This document shows, in pieces, positions 53,651 through 62,041 of a stretch of DNA of 64,000 nt. A program made the position numbers and the translations under genes. A model generated the notes under the pieces. That model was not told the origin of the DNA, made no database searches, and saw only the letters and a program-made list of their open reading frames with translations. Each line of letters opens with the position of its first letter. Position 1 is the first letter of the stretch. This DNA comes from Alphaproteobacteria bacterium HGW-Alphaproteobacteria-7 (GTDB lineage: Bacteria; Pseudomonadota; Alphaproteobacteria; Sphingomonadales; Sphingomonadaceae), in contig PHEB01000001.1 in the NCBI GenBank assembly GCA_002842735.1, positions 142,915 to 206,914 on the forward strand, written 5' to 3'.

Positions 53651-55099
53651 ATGGCCGAAGACCGCATCATCGAAGACGATCTGCTGATCGCCGATTCCGG
53701 TGATGCCGAGGTGCGCCCCGATGACCGCGTCGATGATGAACGCCATGACGAGGAAAACCGGCTGAAACCCGCCTATGTCAGTGCCGTCCACGATGCGCTG
53801 GCGGCGGGTGACAAGGGCGCGGTTTACGATCTGGTCGAACCGCTCCACGCCGCTGACATCGCCGACCTGATCGAACTGCTCGACCGGTCGGAACGCGCGC
53901 AGCTCGCCTCTGCGATCAGCGATCTGATGACCAGCGACGTCATCGCGGAATTGAACGATCACGTCCGCGAAGACCTGATGGACACGCTGTCCGCGCATGC
54001 GGTCGCGGTCATCGCCGAACAGCTCGACACCGACGATGCGGTGCAGTTGATCGAGGATTTGAACGAAGCCGATCAGCGCGCGGTGATGGCCGAACTGGAG
54101 CCGGAAACCCGCGAGGCGGTGTCGAGCGCGCTAGCCTATCCCGAAGAAACCGCCGGGCGGTTGATGAGCCGCCATTTCGTGGCGGTGCCCGAACACCTCA
54201 CCGTGGGCGATCTGATCGATTACCTGCGCGAAGAAGGCGATCTGGAACACGATTTCTTCGAAGTTTTCGTGATCGACGAACGCCACCATCCGGTTGGCAC
54301 CTGCGCGCTGAACTGGATCCTCACCACCCCGCGCAATGTCCGCCTGACCGACGTGATGAAGCGCGATCAGACCCTGATACCGGTGACGATGGATCAGGAA
54401 GAAGCCGCGCTGATGTTCCAGAAATACGCGCTGATTTCCGCCGCCGTGGTGGATGAAAGCGGGCGCATGGTCGGGCAGATGACGGTCGATGATATCGTCC
54501 ACATCATCTCCGAAGAAGCGGGCGAGGATGCGCTGCTGCTGTCCGGCGCAGGCGATGGCGACATCAACGAGCCCTTGCGCGAAGCCTATTCGAGCCGCGT
54601 GCGCTGGCTGATCGCCAATCTGGGCACGGCAGTGGTGGCATCGGCGATCATCGCGATGTTCGGCGCGGCGATTGAACATCTGGTGGCGCTGGCGGTGCTG
54701 ATGCCGATTGTTGCGAGCATCGGCGGCAATGCCGGGACGCAGACGATGGCGGTGGCGGTGCGCGCGATTGCCACCAATCAGCTGACCCGGTCGAACACAA
54801 GGCGGATATTGTGGCGCGAATTCCGCGTCGCGTTGATGAATGGCGGCACGATTGCGCTGTTGATCGGGATCGCGGCAGGGGTGCTGTTTTCGCCGATGAT
54901 GGGTGTGGTGATTGCGTTGGCGATGGTGATCAATATCGCGGTGGCAGGGCTGGCAGGCGTGCTGGTGCCGGTGATATTCGAACGGCTGGATCAGGATCCG
55001 GCGGTCGCATCATCCGTATTTGTGACGATGATCACCGATTCGATGGGGTTCTTCGCCTTCCTCGGCCTGGCGGTGGCGGCGGGCCTCGCCCCGCTGTGA
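53651..55099 (+). CDS. mgtE: Magnesium transporter MgtE
   Basis: A 482-residue channel. Domains: acidic N-terminal MgtE_N superhelix (about residues 40-140), two CBS repeats (LMSRHFVAVPEHLTVGDLID and onward, about 170-300) that sense Mg, then five membrane helices (about 320-480) with the pore motif MPIVASIGGNAGTQT. Start ATG 53651. Usual length. Confidence 0.94.
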   Translation: MAEDRIIEDDLLIADSGDAEVRPDDRVDDERHDEENRLKPAYVSAVHDALAAGDKGAVYDLVEPLHAADIADLIELLDRSERAQLASAISDLMTSDVIAELNDHVREDLMDTLSAHAVAVIAEQLDTDDAVQLIEDLNEADQRAVMAELEPETREAVSSALAYPEETAGRLMSRHFVAVPEHLTVGDLIDYLREEGDLEHDFFEVFVIDERHHPVGTCALNWILTTPRNVRLTDVMKRDQTLIPVTMDQEEAALMFQKYALISAAVVDESGRMVGQMTVDDIVHIISEEAGEDALLLSGAGDGDINEPLREAYSSRVRWLIANLGTAVVASAIIAMFGAAIEHLVALAVLMPIVASIGGNAGTQTMAVAVRAIATNQLTRSNTRRILWREFRVALMNGGTIALLIGIAAGVLFSPMMGVVIALAMVINIAVAGLAGVLVPVIFERLDQDPAVASSVFVTMITDSMGFFAFLGLAVAAGLAPL

Positions 55100-55140
55100 T
55101 GGCGGCTCGCAATCCCGGCCAGATATTGTAGATAGGCGCC

Positions 55141-55533
55141 ATGCCGCTGCACCTGACCAAAATCGCGTTTGGCGCGAAAAGCTATGAACAATTGGCCGGA
55201 TGGTTTGCGACGCGCGATGACATGCGCCTCACCACCCGCAACCGCCCGACCCGGCATGAAGAGGTGGTGGGCGGTTCGCTGTTCTGGATATTGAACCACG
55301 CAATTGTGGCGCGATCGCCGATCACCGGCTTTACCCAGACCGATGACGGACGCTGGCACATCTGCCTGGAACCGGTGCTGATCCGCGTCCACCAACAGCC
55401 CAAACGCGCGCATCAGGGCTGGCGTTACCTGACCGACGAAAAGGCCCCGCGCGATGTGGCCGATGGCGAGGATATCGGCGACGCGCTGCCCGGCAAGCTG
55501 GCGGCGAAGCTGGAGCGGTTGGGGCTGGTTTAG
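55141..55533 (+). CDS. DUF1489 family protein
   Basis: A 130-residue protein of a family confined mainly to alphaproteobacteria. Segments seen: MPLHLTKIAFGAKS, RNRPTRHEEVVGGSLFWILN, KRAHQGWRYLTDEKAPRD. Function unknown. It follows mgtE by 41 bp and may be co-transcribed with it. Confidence 0.88.
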   Translation: MPLHLTKIAFGAKSYEQLAGWFATRDDMRLTTRNRPTRHEEVVGGSLFWILNHAIVARSPITGFTQTDDGRWHICLEPVLIRVHQQPKRAHQGWRYLTDEKAPRDVADGEDIGDALPGKLAAKLERLGLV

Positions 55534-55536
55534 AGA

Positions 55537-56235
55537 CTAGCCCGCCGTCGTCCGGCTCTTTTCCGCGACCCGCCGCAGCGCGTTCACGTAAACATCGGGC
55601 GATTGTGCGCCGGGGATCATGAATTTGCCGTTTATGATCATCGCAGGCACGCCGGAGATGTTCAGATCCCACGCCTGTTGTTCCTCGGCCAGCACGCGCG
55701 CTTCCAGATCGGGATCATCGAGCGCGGCCCTGGCAGCTTCGCGGTGCAGGCCGACACTGGCGGCAATATCGAGCAACAGGTCGCGATCCCCCAACCGTAC
55801 GCGGTGGTTGAAATGCGCCTTGAACAACGCGAGTTTCAGCGCGGTCTGCACCTGCGGCCCCGCCTCCTCCAGCGCGAAGGTCAGCAGCTTGTGACAATCG
55901 CGGGTGTTCCACATCATCGCAGGCGGAGCCTCGCCCTCTCCTTCATAGGACAGCGACACGCCAGCGCCTTCGGCAATCGCTTTCATCTGTCCGCGCAGCG
56001 CCGCGCCGTCTTCAGCCGAGCGGCGATATTTGCGTTGCAGGTGGGCTTCCTGTTCTTCACCTTCGGGCGGCATCTGCGGGTTCAGTTCAAACGGACGCCA
56101 GCGGATCTGCGCCGCGATTTCGCCGTCCAGCTGCTCCAGCGCCTTGGTCAATTGGCCATAGCCGATCAGGCACCACGGGCACACCACGTCGGAATAGATA
56201 TCAATCGTCAGGCGCTGAGGTTCTTTGGCAGTCAT
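55537..56235 (-). CDS. DsbA family oxidoreductase, FrnE-like
   Basis: A 232-residue cytoplasmic thiol-disulfide protein. The active site is CPWC in IYSDVVCPWCLIGYG. A long helical insertion follows and the cis-proline loop is NISGVPAMIINGKF. ATG 56235 overlaps the nudC stop. FrnE-type proteins act in cytoplasmic redox and oxidative stress. Confidence 0.88.
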   Translation of the reverse strand: MTAKEPQRLTIDIYSDVVCPWCLIGYGQLTKALEQLDGEIAAQIRWRPFELNPQMPPEGEEQEAHLQRKYRRSAEDGAALRGQMKAIAEGAGVSLSYEGEGEAPPAMMWNTRDCHKLLTFALEEAGPQVQTALKLALFKAHFNHRVRLGDRDLLLDIAASVGLHREAARAALDDPDLEARVLAEEQQAWDLNISGVPAMIINGKFMIPGAQSPDVYVNALRRVAEKSRTTAG

Positions 56236-57122
56236 TTGTCGAGCCACCATGAAACCAGATGATGCGCAATCGCGAAAGGGCGCGGGAAATTGAGCAGTTC
56301 GGTGCCGTGTTCGCCCGCCGCGCGCGCGTCTTCCAGTTCGGCGCGGGTGAACCAGCGGGCATCGTCCAATTCTTCGCGGTCGATGGTGATTTCCGTGTCG
56401 ATCGCCACCGATGTGCAGCCGATCATCAGCTGGCTGGGGAACGGCCACGGCTGGCTGGCGATATAGCGCACATCGCGCACCCGCAGGCCCGCCTCTTCAT
56501 GGATTTCGCGCGCCACCGCTTCTTCAATCGTCTCGCCCGGTTCGACAAAGCCCGCCAGCGCCGAATACATCTTGGGCGGAAAGCGCGGCTGGCGGCCCAG
56601 CAGCAACTTGTCTTCGTGTTCGACCAGCATGATCGTGACCGGATCGGTGCGCGGGAAGTGGTCTGCGCCGCAGCCATCGCAATGCCGCTGCCAGCCGCCC
56701 TTCACCAGCTTTGTCGGCGCACCGCAATTGGCGCAAAACCGGTGCCGTGCGTGCCAATCGATCAGGCTTCGCGCGCCGCCATAGATCGCCAGATCTTCTG
56801 GCTGAAGCATCTGCATCACCTGCCACGCGCGCGGCATGGCGGGGCCAGCTGCCCCCTGTTCCGGCACGGGGGCGAAATGCGCCCTTTCGTCCATCATCCC
56901 GAGGAACACGAGCTCCGCATCCGGCGCGACATCGGCGAGCGTATGCCACAGCAGCCGCCCGTCATCGTCGAATTCCGGCAGCAGGCCATCAAGGTTGAGC
57001 ACCCGCGCGCGCCAGTTCATCAGATTGCCGAGCGCCGCCGGGTCGTTGCGAATATTATCCGCCCGATCCATCGGCGATCCGGAGAAGGCGATCCCCGGTG
57101 AAGCAGAGGCGCGGTGGTGCAT
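56232..57122 (-). CDS. nudC: NADH pyrophosphatase NudC
   Basis: A 296-residue Nudix hydrolase that cleaves NADH and removes NAD caps from RNA. It has a four-cysteine zinc ribbon (CANCGAPT … CDGCGAD), the complete Nudix box GFVEPGETIEEAVAREIHEE followed by AGL, and the family signature SQPWPFPSQLM. The start overlaps the stop of the serine hydrolase gene by one base (TAATG), so the two are coupled. Confidence 0.92.
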   Translation of the reverse strand: MHHRASASPGIAFSGSPMDRADNIRNDPAALGNLMNWRARVLNLDGLLPEFDDDGRLLWHTLADVAPDAELVFLGMMDERAHFAPVPEQGAAGPAMPRAWQVMQMLQPEDLAIYGGARSLIDWHARHRFCANCGAPTKLVKGGWQRHCDGCGADHFPRTDPVTIMLVEHEDKLLLGRQPRFPPKMYSALAGFVEPGETIEEAVAREIHEEAGLRVRDVRYIASQPWPFPSQLMIGCTSVAIDTEITIDREELDDARWFTRAELEDARAAGEHGTELLNFPRPFAIAHHLVSWWLDK

Positions 57123-58444
57123 TACGCTGCCTGCTTGGCGTCGCGCAGGGCCGCCAGATCAGCCTCCATCGCGGCGAGGAATTCGTCGCGGATCGGGAAG
57201 GCTTCGGGCGGCATATACTGAGTGAACAGCGCTGAACGCAGGCCCAGATTGAAATCCACCGCCGCAAGCGTGCCCGCCGCTCCGCCCCAGCCAAAGCTGC
57301 CGTTCACGCTGCGTCCGCCTGCACCATGGCCCTGGCCTTCAAGCCAGGTTCCAGCGGTATCGACTGTCGCAGGTATGAGATCGGACGTGCCAACCCGCAC
57401 CGCTGCTTCGCTCATCACCCGCGTGCCGTCAATCAGGCCGTAGCCGAGCAGCATCCGCAGAAAACGGTCGTAATCGCGCGGGCTCGACACCAGCCCACCG
57501 CCGCCCGCAGACACTACGGGCGGATCGGTGAAGATCGAATTGGCACCCGGATCGATCGGGAAGGCCGTGCCGTTGACGATGCCGTAATTGTCGGTGAGGC
57601 GGTGAACCTCGCTTTGCGGCACCTGCATGAAGGTGCTGTTCATGCCGCAGGGTTCGAAAATCCGCGCCTTGAGAAACGCCTCGAACTCCATCCCGCTGAC
57701 CACTTCGATCACCCGGCCAAGCAGATCGAGGCTGGCGGAATAGCTCCACTTGGTCGCGGGCTGATACATCAGCGGCAATTCGGCCAGCCGGTCTGCCCAG
57801 ACCGCCAGACCCGGCGCAGGCGTAACCGGCGGAAAGCCGGGAAGCGGTATCCGGCTGACCCGTCCGCCAACCAGACCATTTTCGTTGAAGGCGGCCAGCA
57901 ATGGCCCCTTGCTGATGATCTGATAGCCAAGCCCCGCCGTATGGGTCAGCAATTGGCGGATCGTGATCGGACGTTCAGCCGCCACGGTTTCTTCCAGCGA
58001 TCCTTCGGGATCGATCAACACCTGCATATCGCGGAACGCGGGCAGGATTTCATAAAGCGGCTGATCAAGGCCGAGCCTGCCTTCATCGATCAGGATCATC
58101 GTCGCCATGCCGGTGATCGGCTTCGACATCGAATAGATCCGGAACAGCGAATCCTGATCCACCGGGGTCGGCTTTGCCAGCGACAGCGTGCCGCCGCCCA
58201 CGGTATGCGCGCTGCTGTCCTGCCCCCAGCCAAAGGTCAGGAACAGGTTGGCGAGTTTGCGTTCGCTGACATAGCGGTTGGCCAGCGCGGCGACATTGGG
58301 CCAGCTTTCGGATACATCGTGCATCGCAAACGCCGCGCGCCCGAACGGCAGGGTTGATAAGGCCGCGCCGCCCGCCAGCAGCGCGCTGCCGCGGATCAGG
58401 GCGCGGCGGGAAAGCACGGGGAAATCGAGATCGCGGTAAGCCAT
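57122..58444 (-). CDS. Tat-exported serine hydrolase (class C beta-lactamase-like)
   Basis: A 440-residue protein. The N-terminal SRRALIRGSALLAGGAALST with a following AxA is a twin-arginine signal. The catalytic S-x-x-K is SMSK (in FRIYSMSKPITGM), Tyr is in WSYSASLDLLG, and HTAGLGY precedes it. This group includes esterases and transesterases as well as beta-lactamases; no antibiotic resistance can be inferred. ATG 58444 chosen for the signal peptide. It is divergent from the small membrane protein. Confidence 0.85.
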   Translation of the reverse strand: MAYRDLDFPVLSRRALIRGSALLAGGAALSTLPFGRAAFAMHDVSESWPNVAALANRYVSERKLANLFLTFGWGQDSSAHTVGGGTLSLAKPTPVDQDSLFRIYSMSKPITGMATMILIDEGRLGLDQPLYEILPAFRDMQVLIDPEGSLEETVAAERPITIRQLLTHTAGLGYQIISKGPLLAAFNENGLVGGRVSRIPLPGFPPVTPAPGLAVWADRLAELPLMYQPATKWSYSASLDLLGRVIEVVSGMEFEAFLKARIFEPCGMNSTFMQVPQSEVHRLTDNYGIVNGTAFPIDPGANSIFTDPPVVSAGGGGLVSSPRDYDRFLRMLLGYGLIDGTRVMSEAAVRVGTSDLIPATVDTAGTWLEGQGHGAGGRSVNGSFGWGGAAGTLAAVDFNLGLRSALFTQYMPPEAFPIRDEFLAAMEADLAALRDAKQAA

Positions 58445-58533
58445 GGGGGGAATCTCCGAAGGGGTGTGGGCACTTGTCTGCGGCAGGTTGCCGCAAGCGT
58501 CAATCACCGGTTGCGCGTTCACGCTTGCAAATC

Positions 58534-58563
58534 GCAGGTGTCTTATGCATATAAGACACCTGC
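58534..58563. promoter_or_regulatory. Perfect 13-bp palindrome over the start of the small membrane protein
   Basis: GCAGGTGTCTTAT (58534-58546) and ATAAGACACCTGC (58551-58563) pair exactly around GCAT. The ATG at 58545 lies within the dyad. It could be a repressor operator between the divergent genes or an RNA hairpin hiding the start codon. Confidence 0.5.
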
Positions 58564-58781
58564 TCAACGTGCTTGCCTATCTCATCGGGCTTGTCAGCCT
58601 CGTCATCGTTATTCCGGCGCAAATCCCGCTGCTGGGCTGGGCCAACTGGATCGCCTTGCCGGTGATCGTGATCGGCATCATCATCGGTGCGTTGTCGTCC
58701 AAGGACGGTGGTCGCAATTTCTGTCTGGTGGTGCTGTTGATCGCAGCGGTGCGGTTGATGCTGGGCGGCGGGATTATCTAA
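58545..58781 (+). CDS. Small membrane protein of unknown function
   Basis: Seventy-eight residues with three hydrophobic stretches, roughly 5-24 (HLLNVLAYLIGLVSLVIVIP), 32-50 (WANWIALPVIVIGIIIGAL) and 57-75 (NFCLVVLLIAAVRLMLGGG). It is not a recognised family. ATG 58545 is inside the palindrome and has no clear ribosome-binding site; the frame is open upstream to 58443, so the start could be earlier. Convergent with mutY (4-bp overlap). Confidence 0.6.
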   Translation: MHIRHLLNVLAYLIGLVSLVIVIPAQIPLLGWANWIALPVIVIGIIIGALSSKDGGRNFCLVVLLIAAVRLMLGGGII

Positions 58782-59821
58782 TCTGCTGCCAGTGCGAGAT
58801 GCGCGGCCTTGCGAAACAGGATCGCCAACCCGGCTTCGTCAATGCGATCAAGCGGCCACCATTGGCCCTCTCCCGGCGGGTCGGATACGGTCGCCATTCC
58901 CAACACCGTCAGGGTCAGATACGCGTGGGTAAAGCTGTGCCGCACCGCGCCCAACGCGCGCCACTCGCCCGATAGCGGAGCCTTACCTGACCCATCGCCC
59001 TGCGCGCTCCAGCCATCATCGGGCAGCGCGCGCATCCCGCCTAACATTCCGGTGGCAGGCCGGGTGACGAGCCACACTGCGGCGCGATCTTTCCGGGTGA
59101 TCCAGAACGCTGTCCCGCGCCGCTCTGGCACCGCTTTTTTCGCAGGCTTGACCGGCAGGCGCTCCGGCTCGCCCGCAGCACAGCCCGCGCACACGTCGCA
59201 CAAGGGACACAGCAGGCAGCGCGGCGCTTTGCTGGTGCAGATTTGCGCGCCAAGATCCATCACCCCTTGCGCAAAATCACCCGCGCGCGCATCGGGCGTT
59301 ATCGCATCCGCAGCGGCGCGGATCGCCTTGCGCGCGCCGGGCAGCGGATCATTGATCGCAAACAACCGCGCCGCCACCCGTTCGACATTGGCATCAACCA
59401 CCACGGCGCGCTGCCCGAACGCAATCGCCGCAATCGCCGCAGCGGTATAATCGCCCAGACCGGGGAGCGCGCGCAATTCCGCCTCGCTCGCAGGAAACCC
59501 GCCGCGCTCTGCCACGGCCCGCGCGCATTTCACCAAATTGCGCGCCCGCGAATAATAGCCCAGCCCCGCCCACGCCGCCATGACCGCCTCATCCGGAGCC
59601 GCCGCCAGTGCGTCAACCGTGGGCCACAGCGCAGTAAACCGCGCGAAATACGGCTTCACCGCCGCCACCGTGGTCTGTTGCAGCATGACTTCGGACAGCC
59701 ACACGCGGTAAGGCCACGCCGGATCGTCGGGCAGCGCCGCGCCCGGCGGATTGCGCCACGGCAGATCGCGCGCATGGCCATCATACCATCGCAAGAGAAT
59801 GTCGGAGATACTGGCAGTCAC
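58778..59821 (-). CDS. mutY: A/G-specific adenine glycosylase MutY
   Basis: A 347-residue DNA repair enzyme removing A opposite 8-oxoG. Seen: catalytic Glu in SEVMLQQTTV, HhH LPGLGDYTAAAIAAIAFG, catalytic Asp in VVDANVERV, 4Fe-4S cysteines C-x6-C-x2-C-x5-C (CTSKAPRCLLCPLCDVC), and a Nudix-like C-terminal domain recognising 8-oxoG. The start codon is GTG 59821. Divergent from dciA by 14 bp. Confidence 0.93.
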   Translation of the reverse strand: MTASISDILLRWYDGHARDLPWRNPPGAALPDDPAWPYRVWLSEVMLQQTTVAAVKPYFARFTALWPTVDALAAAPDEAVMAAWAGLGYYSRARNLVKCARAVAERGGFPASEAELRALPGLGDYTAAAIAAIAFGQRAVVVDANVERVAARLFAINDPLPGARKAIRAAADAITPDARAGDFAQGVMDLGAQICTSKAPRCLLCPLCDVCAGCAAGEPERLPVKPAKKAVPERRGTAFWITRKDRAAVWLVTRPATGMLGGMRALPDDGWSAQGDGSGKAPLSGEWRALGAVRHSFTHAYLTLTVLGMATVSDPPGEGQWWPLDRIDEAGLAILFRKAAHLALAAD

Positions 59822-59835
59822 GCCCCGCCTATGGC

Positions 59836-60390
59836 ATGGCGGGCGCGATCATGGGAAGCGACAAGACCTCTTCAGGCAAGCCGGGGGGCAAACCCGGCAA
59901 GGCAAAACCCTATACCCGCCCGCGCGGCAGGGGCGCGCGCGCGATTGGCGATCTGATGCCCGAAATCGGACGAACCGCGTTTCGCCGGTTCGGCTTTGTG
60001 CAAAGTTCGGTCGTCACCCGCTGGCCCGAAATCGTCGGCCCGCAGCACGCCCGCGTATGCAGCCCCGAAGCGATCCGTTTTCCCCCCGGTGAAAAGGCGG
60101 AAGGCATCCTGCAACTGGTGGTGGTGCCTGCCCACGCGCCGCTGATCCAGCAGGTCATCCCTGAAATCATCGAGCGGGTGAACCGCTTCTTCGGCTACAA
60201 GGCGGTGGCGCGGGTCAAGCTGCGGCAAGGCGCCGTCACCCCGCCAACCGATGGCAGGCCCGCCAAGCCGCCGCCATCGCTCAAACCGATCCCGCTGGAA
60301 CTGGGCGATTCCTTGCGCGATATTGGCGATCCCGAACTGCGCACCGTGCTCGAATCGCTCGCGCGCAGCCTTGGCAACAACGAAACCTGA
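59836..60390 (+). CDS. dciA: DciA family (DUF721) replicative helicase loader
   Basis: A 184-residue protein. A basic Gly/Lys-rich N-terminus (SGKPGGKPGKAKPYTRPRGR) precedes the DUF721/DciA domain (RRFGFVQSSVVTRWPEIVGP … LQLVVVPAHAPLIQQVIPEI). In bacteria lacking DnaC, DciA helps load DnaB. ATG 59851 is a plausible later start. Neighbours mutY, dsbA and smc are its usual company. Confidence 0.85.
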   Translation: MAGAIMGSDKTSSGKPGGKPGKAKPYTRPRGRGARAIGDLMPEIGRTAFRRFGFVQSSVVTRWPEIVGPQHARVCSPEAIRFPPGEKAEGILQLVVVPAHAPLIQQVIPEIIERVNRFFGYKAVARVKLRQGAVTPPTDGRPAKPPPSLKPIPLELGDSLRDIGDPELRTVLESLARSLGNNET

Positions 60391-60414
60391 ACCCGCACAG
60401 GAACACTTCCGCAG

Positions 60415-61173
60415 ATGATCAAACTTCCCCTCCTTTGTGCCGCTGCCGCGCTGGCACTGGCGATCGGCCCGGCGGGCGCGCAGCAGAGCCTGTCCAATCC
60501 TGACAGCGCGTTCGTGCCGCAGGACAACCCCGGCAACTGGCAGACCACCATCACCCGCACGGCGCGTGGGCACCTGATCGGCAATCCCAAGGCGGATGCG
60601 CAGATGATCGAATTCGTCAGCTATACCTGCGGACATTGCGCGCAGTTCACCGCGCAGGGCGAACCGGCGCTGGAACTGGCGTTGCTGATGCCGGGTAAAA
60701 TGGCGCTGGAAGTGCGCCCGGTGATCCGCAACGCGATTGACCTTACCGTATCGCTGCTGGCCGCGTGCGGCGATCCGGCGGGGTTCAAGGATCGCCACCG
60801 CGCCTTCATGCTGTCGCAGGATGAATGGCTGGGCAAGGCACGCAACGCGCCGCAAAGCCAGCAGGCAATCTGGGCGCGCGGCGACAAGGCTGCGCGGATG
60901 AATGCGGCCAGCGCGCTCGGCCTCGGCAAGATGCTGACCACGCGCGGGCAATCCGCCGGAGAGGTCAACGCCTGCCTGATGGATGATGCCGCCGCGCAAA
61001 AGCTGGTCGAGAATGGCCGGGCCGATTACGCCGAATTTGCGGTTCCCGGCACCCCCAGCTTCGCATTGGATGGCAAGCTGCTCGATCAGGTGCATAGCTG
61101 GGATACGCTTTATCCGGTTCTGTCTGCCAGGTTTGCCGCGCCCGCCGAAACCACCCCCGGCGCGCCCGGCTGA
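60415..61173 (+). CDS. DsbA-like exported thiol-disulfide protein, copy 1
   Basis: A 252-residue protein with signal peptide (LLCAAAALALAIGPAGA, cut near AQQ) and a thioredoxin/DsbA domain. The active site is CGHC in EFVSYTCGHCAQF and the cis-proline loop is AVPGTPSFALDGK. DsbA-like oxidase or a DsbC/DsbG-like role is possible; CGHC sits between them. Next gene is a paralogue. Confidence 0.88.
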   Translation: MIKLPLLCAAAALALAIGPAGAQQSLSNPDSAFVPQDNPGNWQTTITRTARGHLIGNPKADAQMIEFVSYTCGHCAQFTAQGEPALELALLMPGKMALEVRPVIRNAIDLTVSLLAACGDPAGFKDRHRAFMLSQDEWLGKARNAPQSQQAIWARGDKAARMNAASALGLGKMLTTRGQSAGEVNACLMDDAAAQKLVENGRADYAEFAVPGTPSFALDGKLLDQVHSWDTLYPVLSARFAAPAETTPGAPG

Positions 61174-61265
61174 CCCCCTTATTCACAAGCGCGCGCGGCA
61201 AGCCTTGCTGCAAGGGCGTGTGCGCGGCTATTCATTCCGCAACCACTTTCAAGGATTCCCGGCTG

Positions 61266-62012
61266 ATGAAACTTTCCCGCCTGCTCTCGCTTCCCCTGCT
61301 TGCCCTCGCCCCGCTTGCGCTTGCCGCTTGCGGTGAAACCGATGCTGTGGACGGCGCAACGTCGGGAGAGCCGCTGCCCGCGATTGCCGCGCCTGCTGGC
61401 ACCAAATGGGGCGATATGGTCACCGTGACGCCCGAAGGCGGCTATCTGGTCGGCAACCCCGATGCACCGCTAAAACTGGTGGAGTTCGCATCGCACACCT
61501 GCGGCCACTGCGCGACGTTTGCCATCACCGGAAAGCCGGTGCTCAAAGACAAGTATATTCCTACCGGCGTCGTCAGCTTTGAACTGCGCGAGGTGTTCCT
61601 CAACCCCTATGACGTCGTGATTGCCACAATGGCGCAGTGCGGCGCGAAAGAGCAGATGCAGCCCCTGTCTGATCAGGTCTGGCAGAACCTCGATCAGGTC
61701 TTTGCCGGCTTGCAAGCTAATCCAGCCGCAGTGCAGGCCACCTCGCAATTGCCGGTTGATCAGCGCTTTGCCCGGATGGCCGAAGTCACCGGGTTGACCG
61801 AATTCTTCGCCGCGCGCGGCCTCAGCGCCGATCAGGCCCGCTCGTGCCTGTCTGATGGGCCCAAGATCGAAGCACTGGTCAAAGACACCGAAGCGCAGGC
61901 GAGGGAGTTCCAGATCACCGGCACCCCGACCTTCCTGCTTAACGATAAGAAGCTGGAAGTGAACACTTGGGACCAGCTTGAACCGCTGCTCCAGCGCGCC
62001 GGCGCGCGCTGA
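61266..62012 (+). CDS. DsbA-like lipoprotein, copy 2
   Basis: A 248-residue paralogue of the gene before it. The signal peptide ends in the lipobox LALAAC, so this copy is membrane-anchored while copy 1 is soluble. Active site CGHC in EFASHTCGHCATF; cis-Pro loop QITGTPTFLLNDK. ATG 61266 was selected for the signal peptide. It is 30 bp before smc. Confidence 0.88.
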   Translation: MKLSRLLSLPLLALAPLALAACGETDAVDGATSGEPLPAIAAPAGTKWGDMVTVTPEGGYLVGNPDAPLKLVEFASHTCGHCATFAITGKPVLKDKYIPTGVVSFELREVFLNPYDVVIATMAQCGAKEQMQPLSDQVWQNLDQVFAGLQANPAAVQATSQLPVDQRFARMAEVTGLTEFFAARGLSADQARSCLSDGPKIEALVKDTEAQAREFQITGTPTFLLNDKKLEVNTWDQLEPLLQRAGAR

Positions 62013-62041
62013 AGCCATAGGCGCGGCGGCACGTCAGCCTG

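Noticed and set aside
57122..58444. Beta-lactamase resistance gene
   Set aside because: The S-x-x-K fold is shared by many esterases and the Y-x-N motif is not kept, so a resistance claim is not supported.
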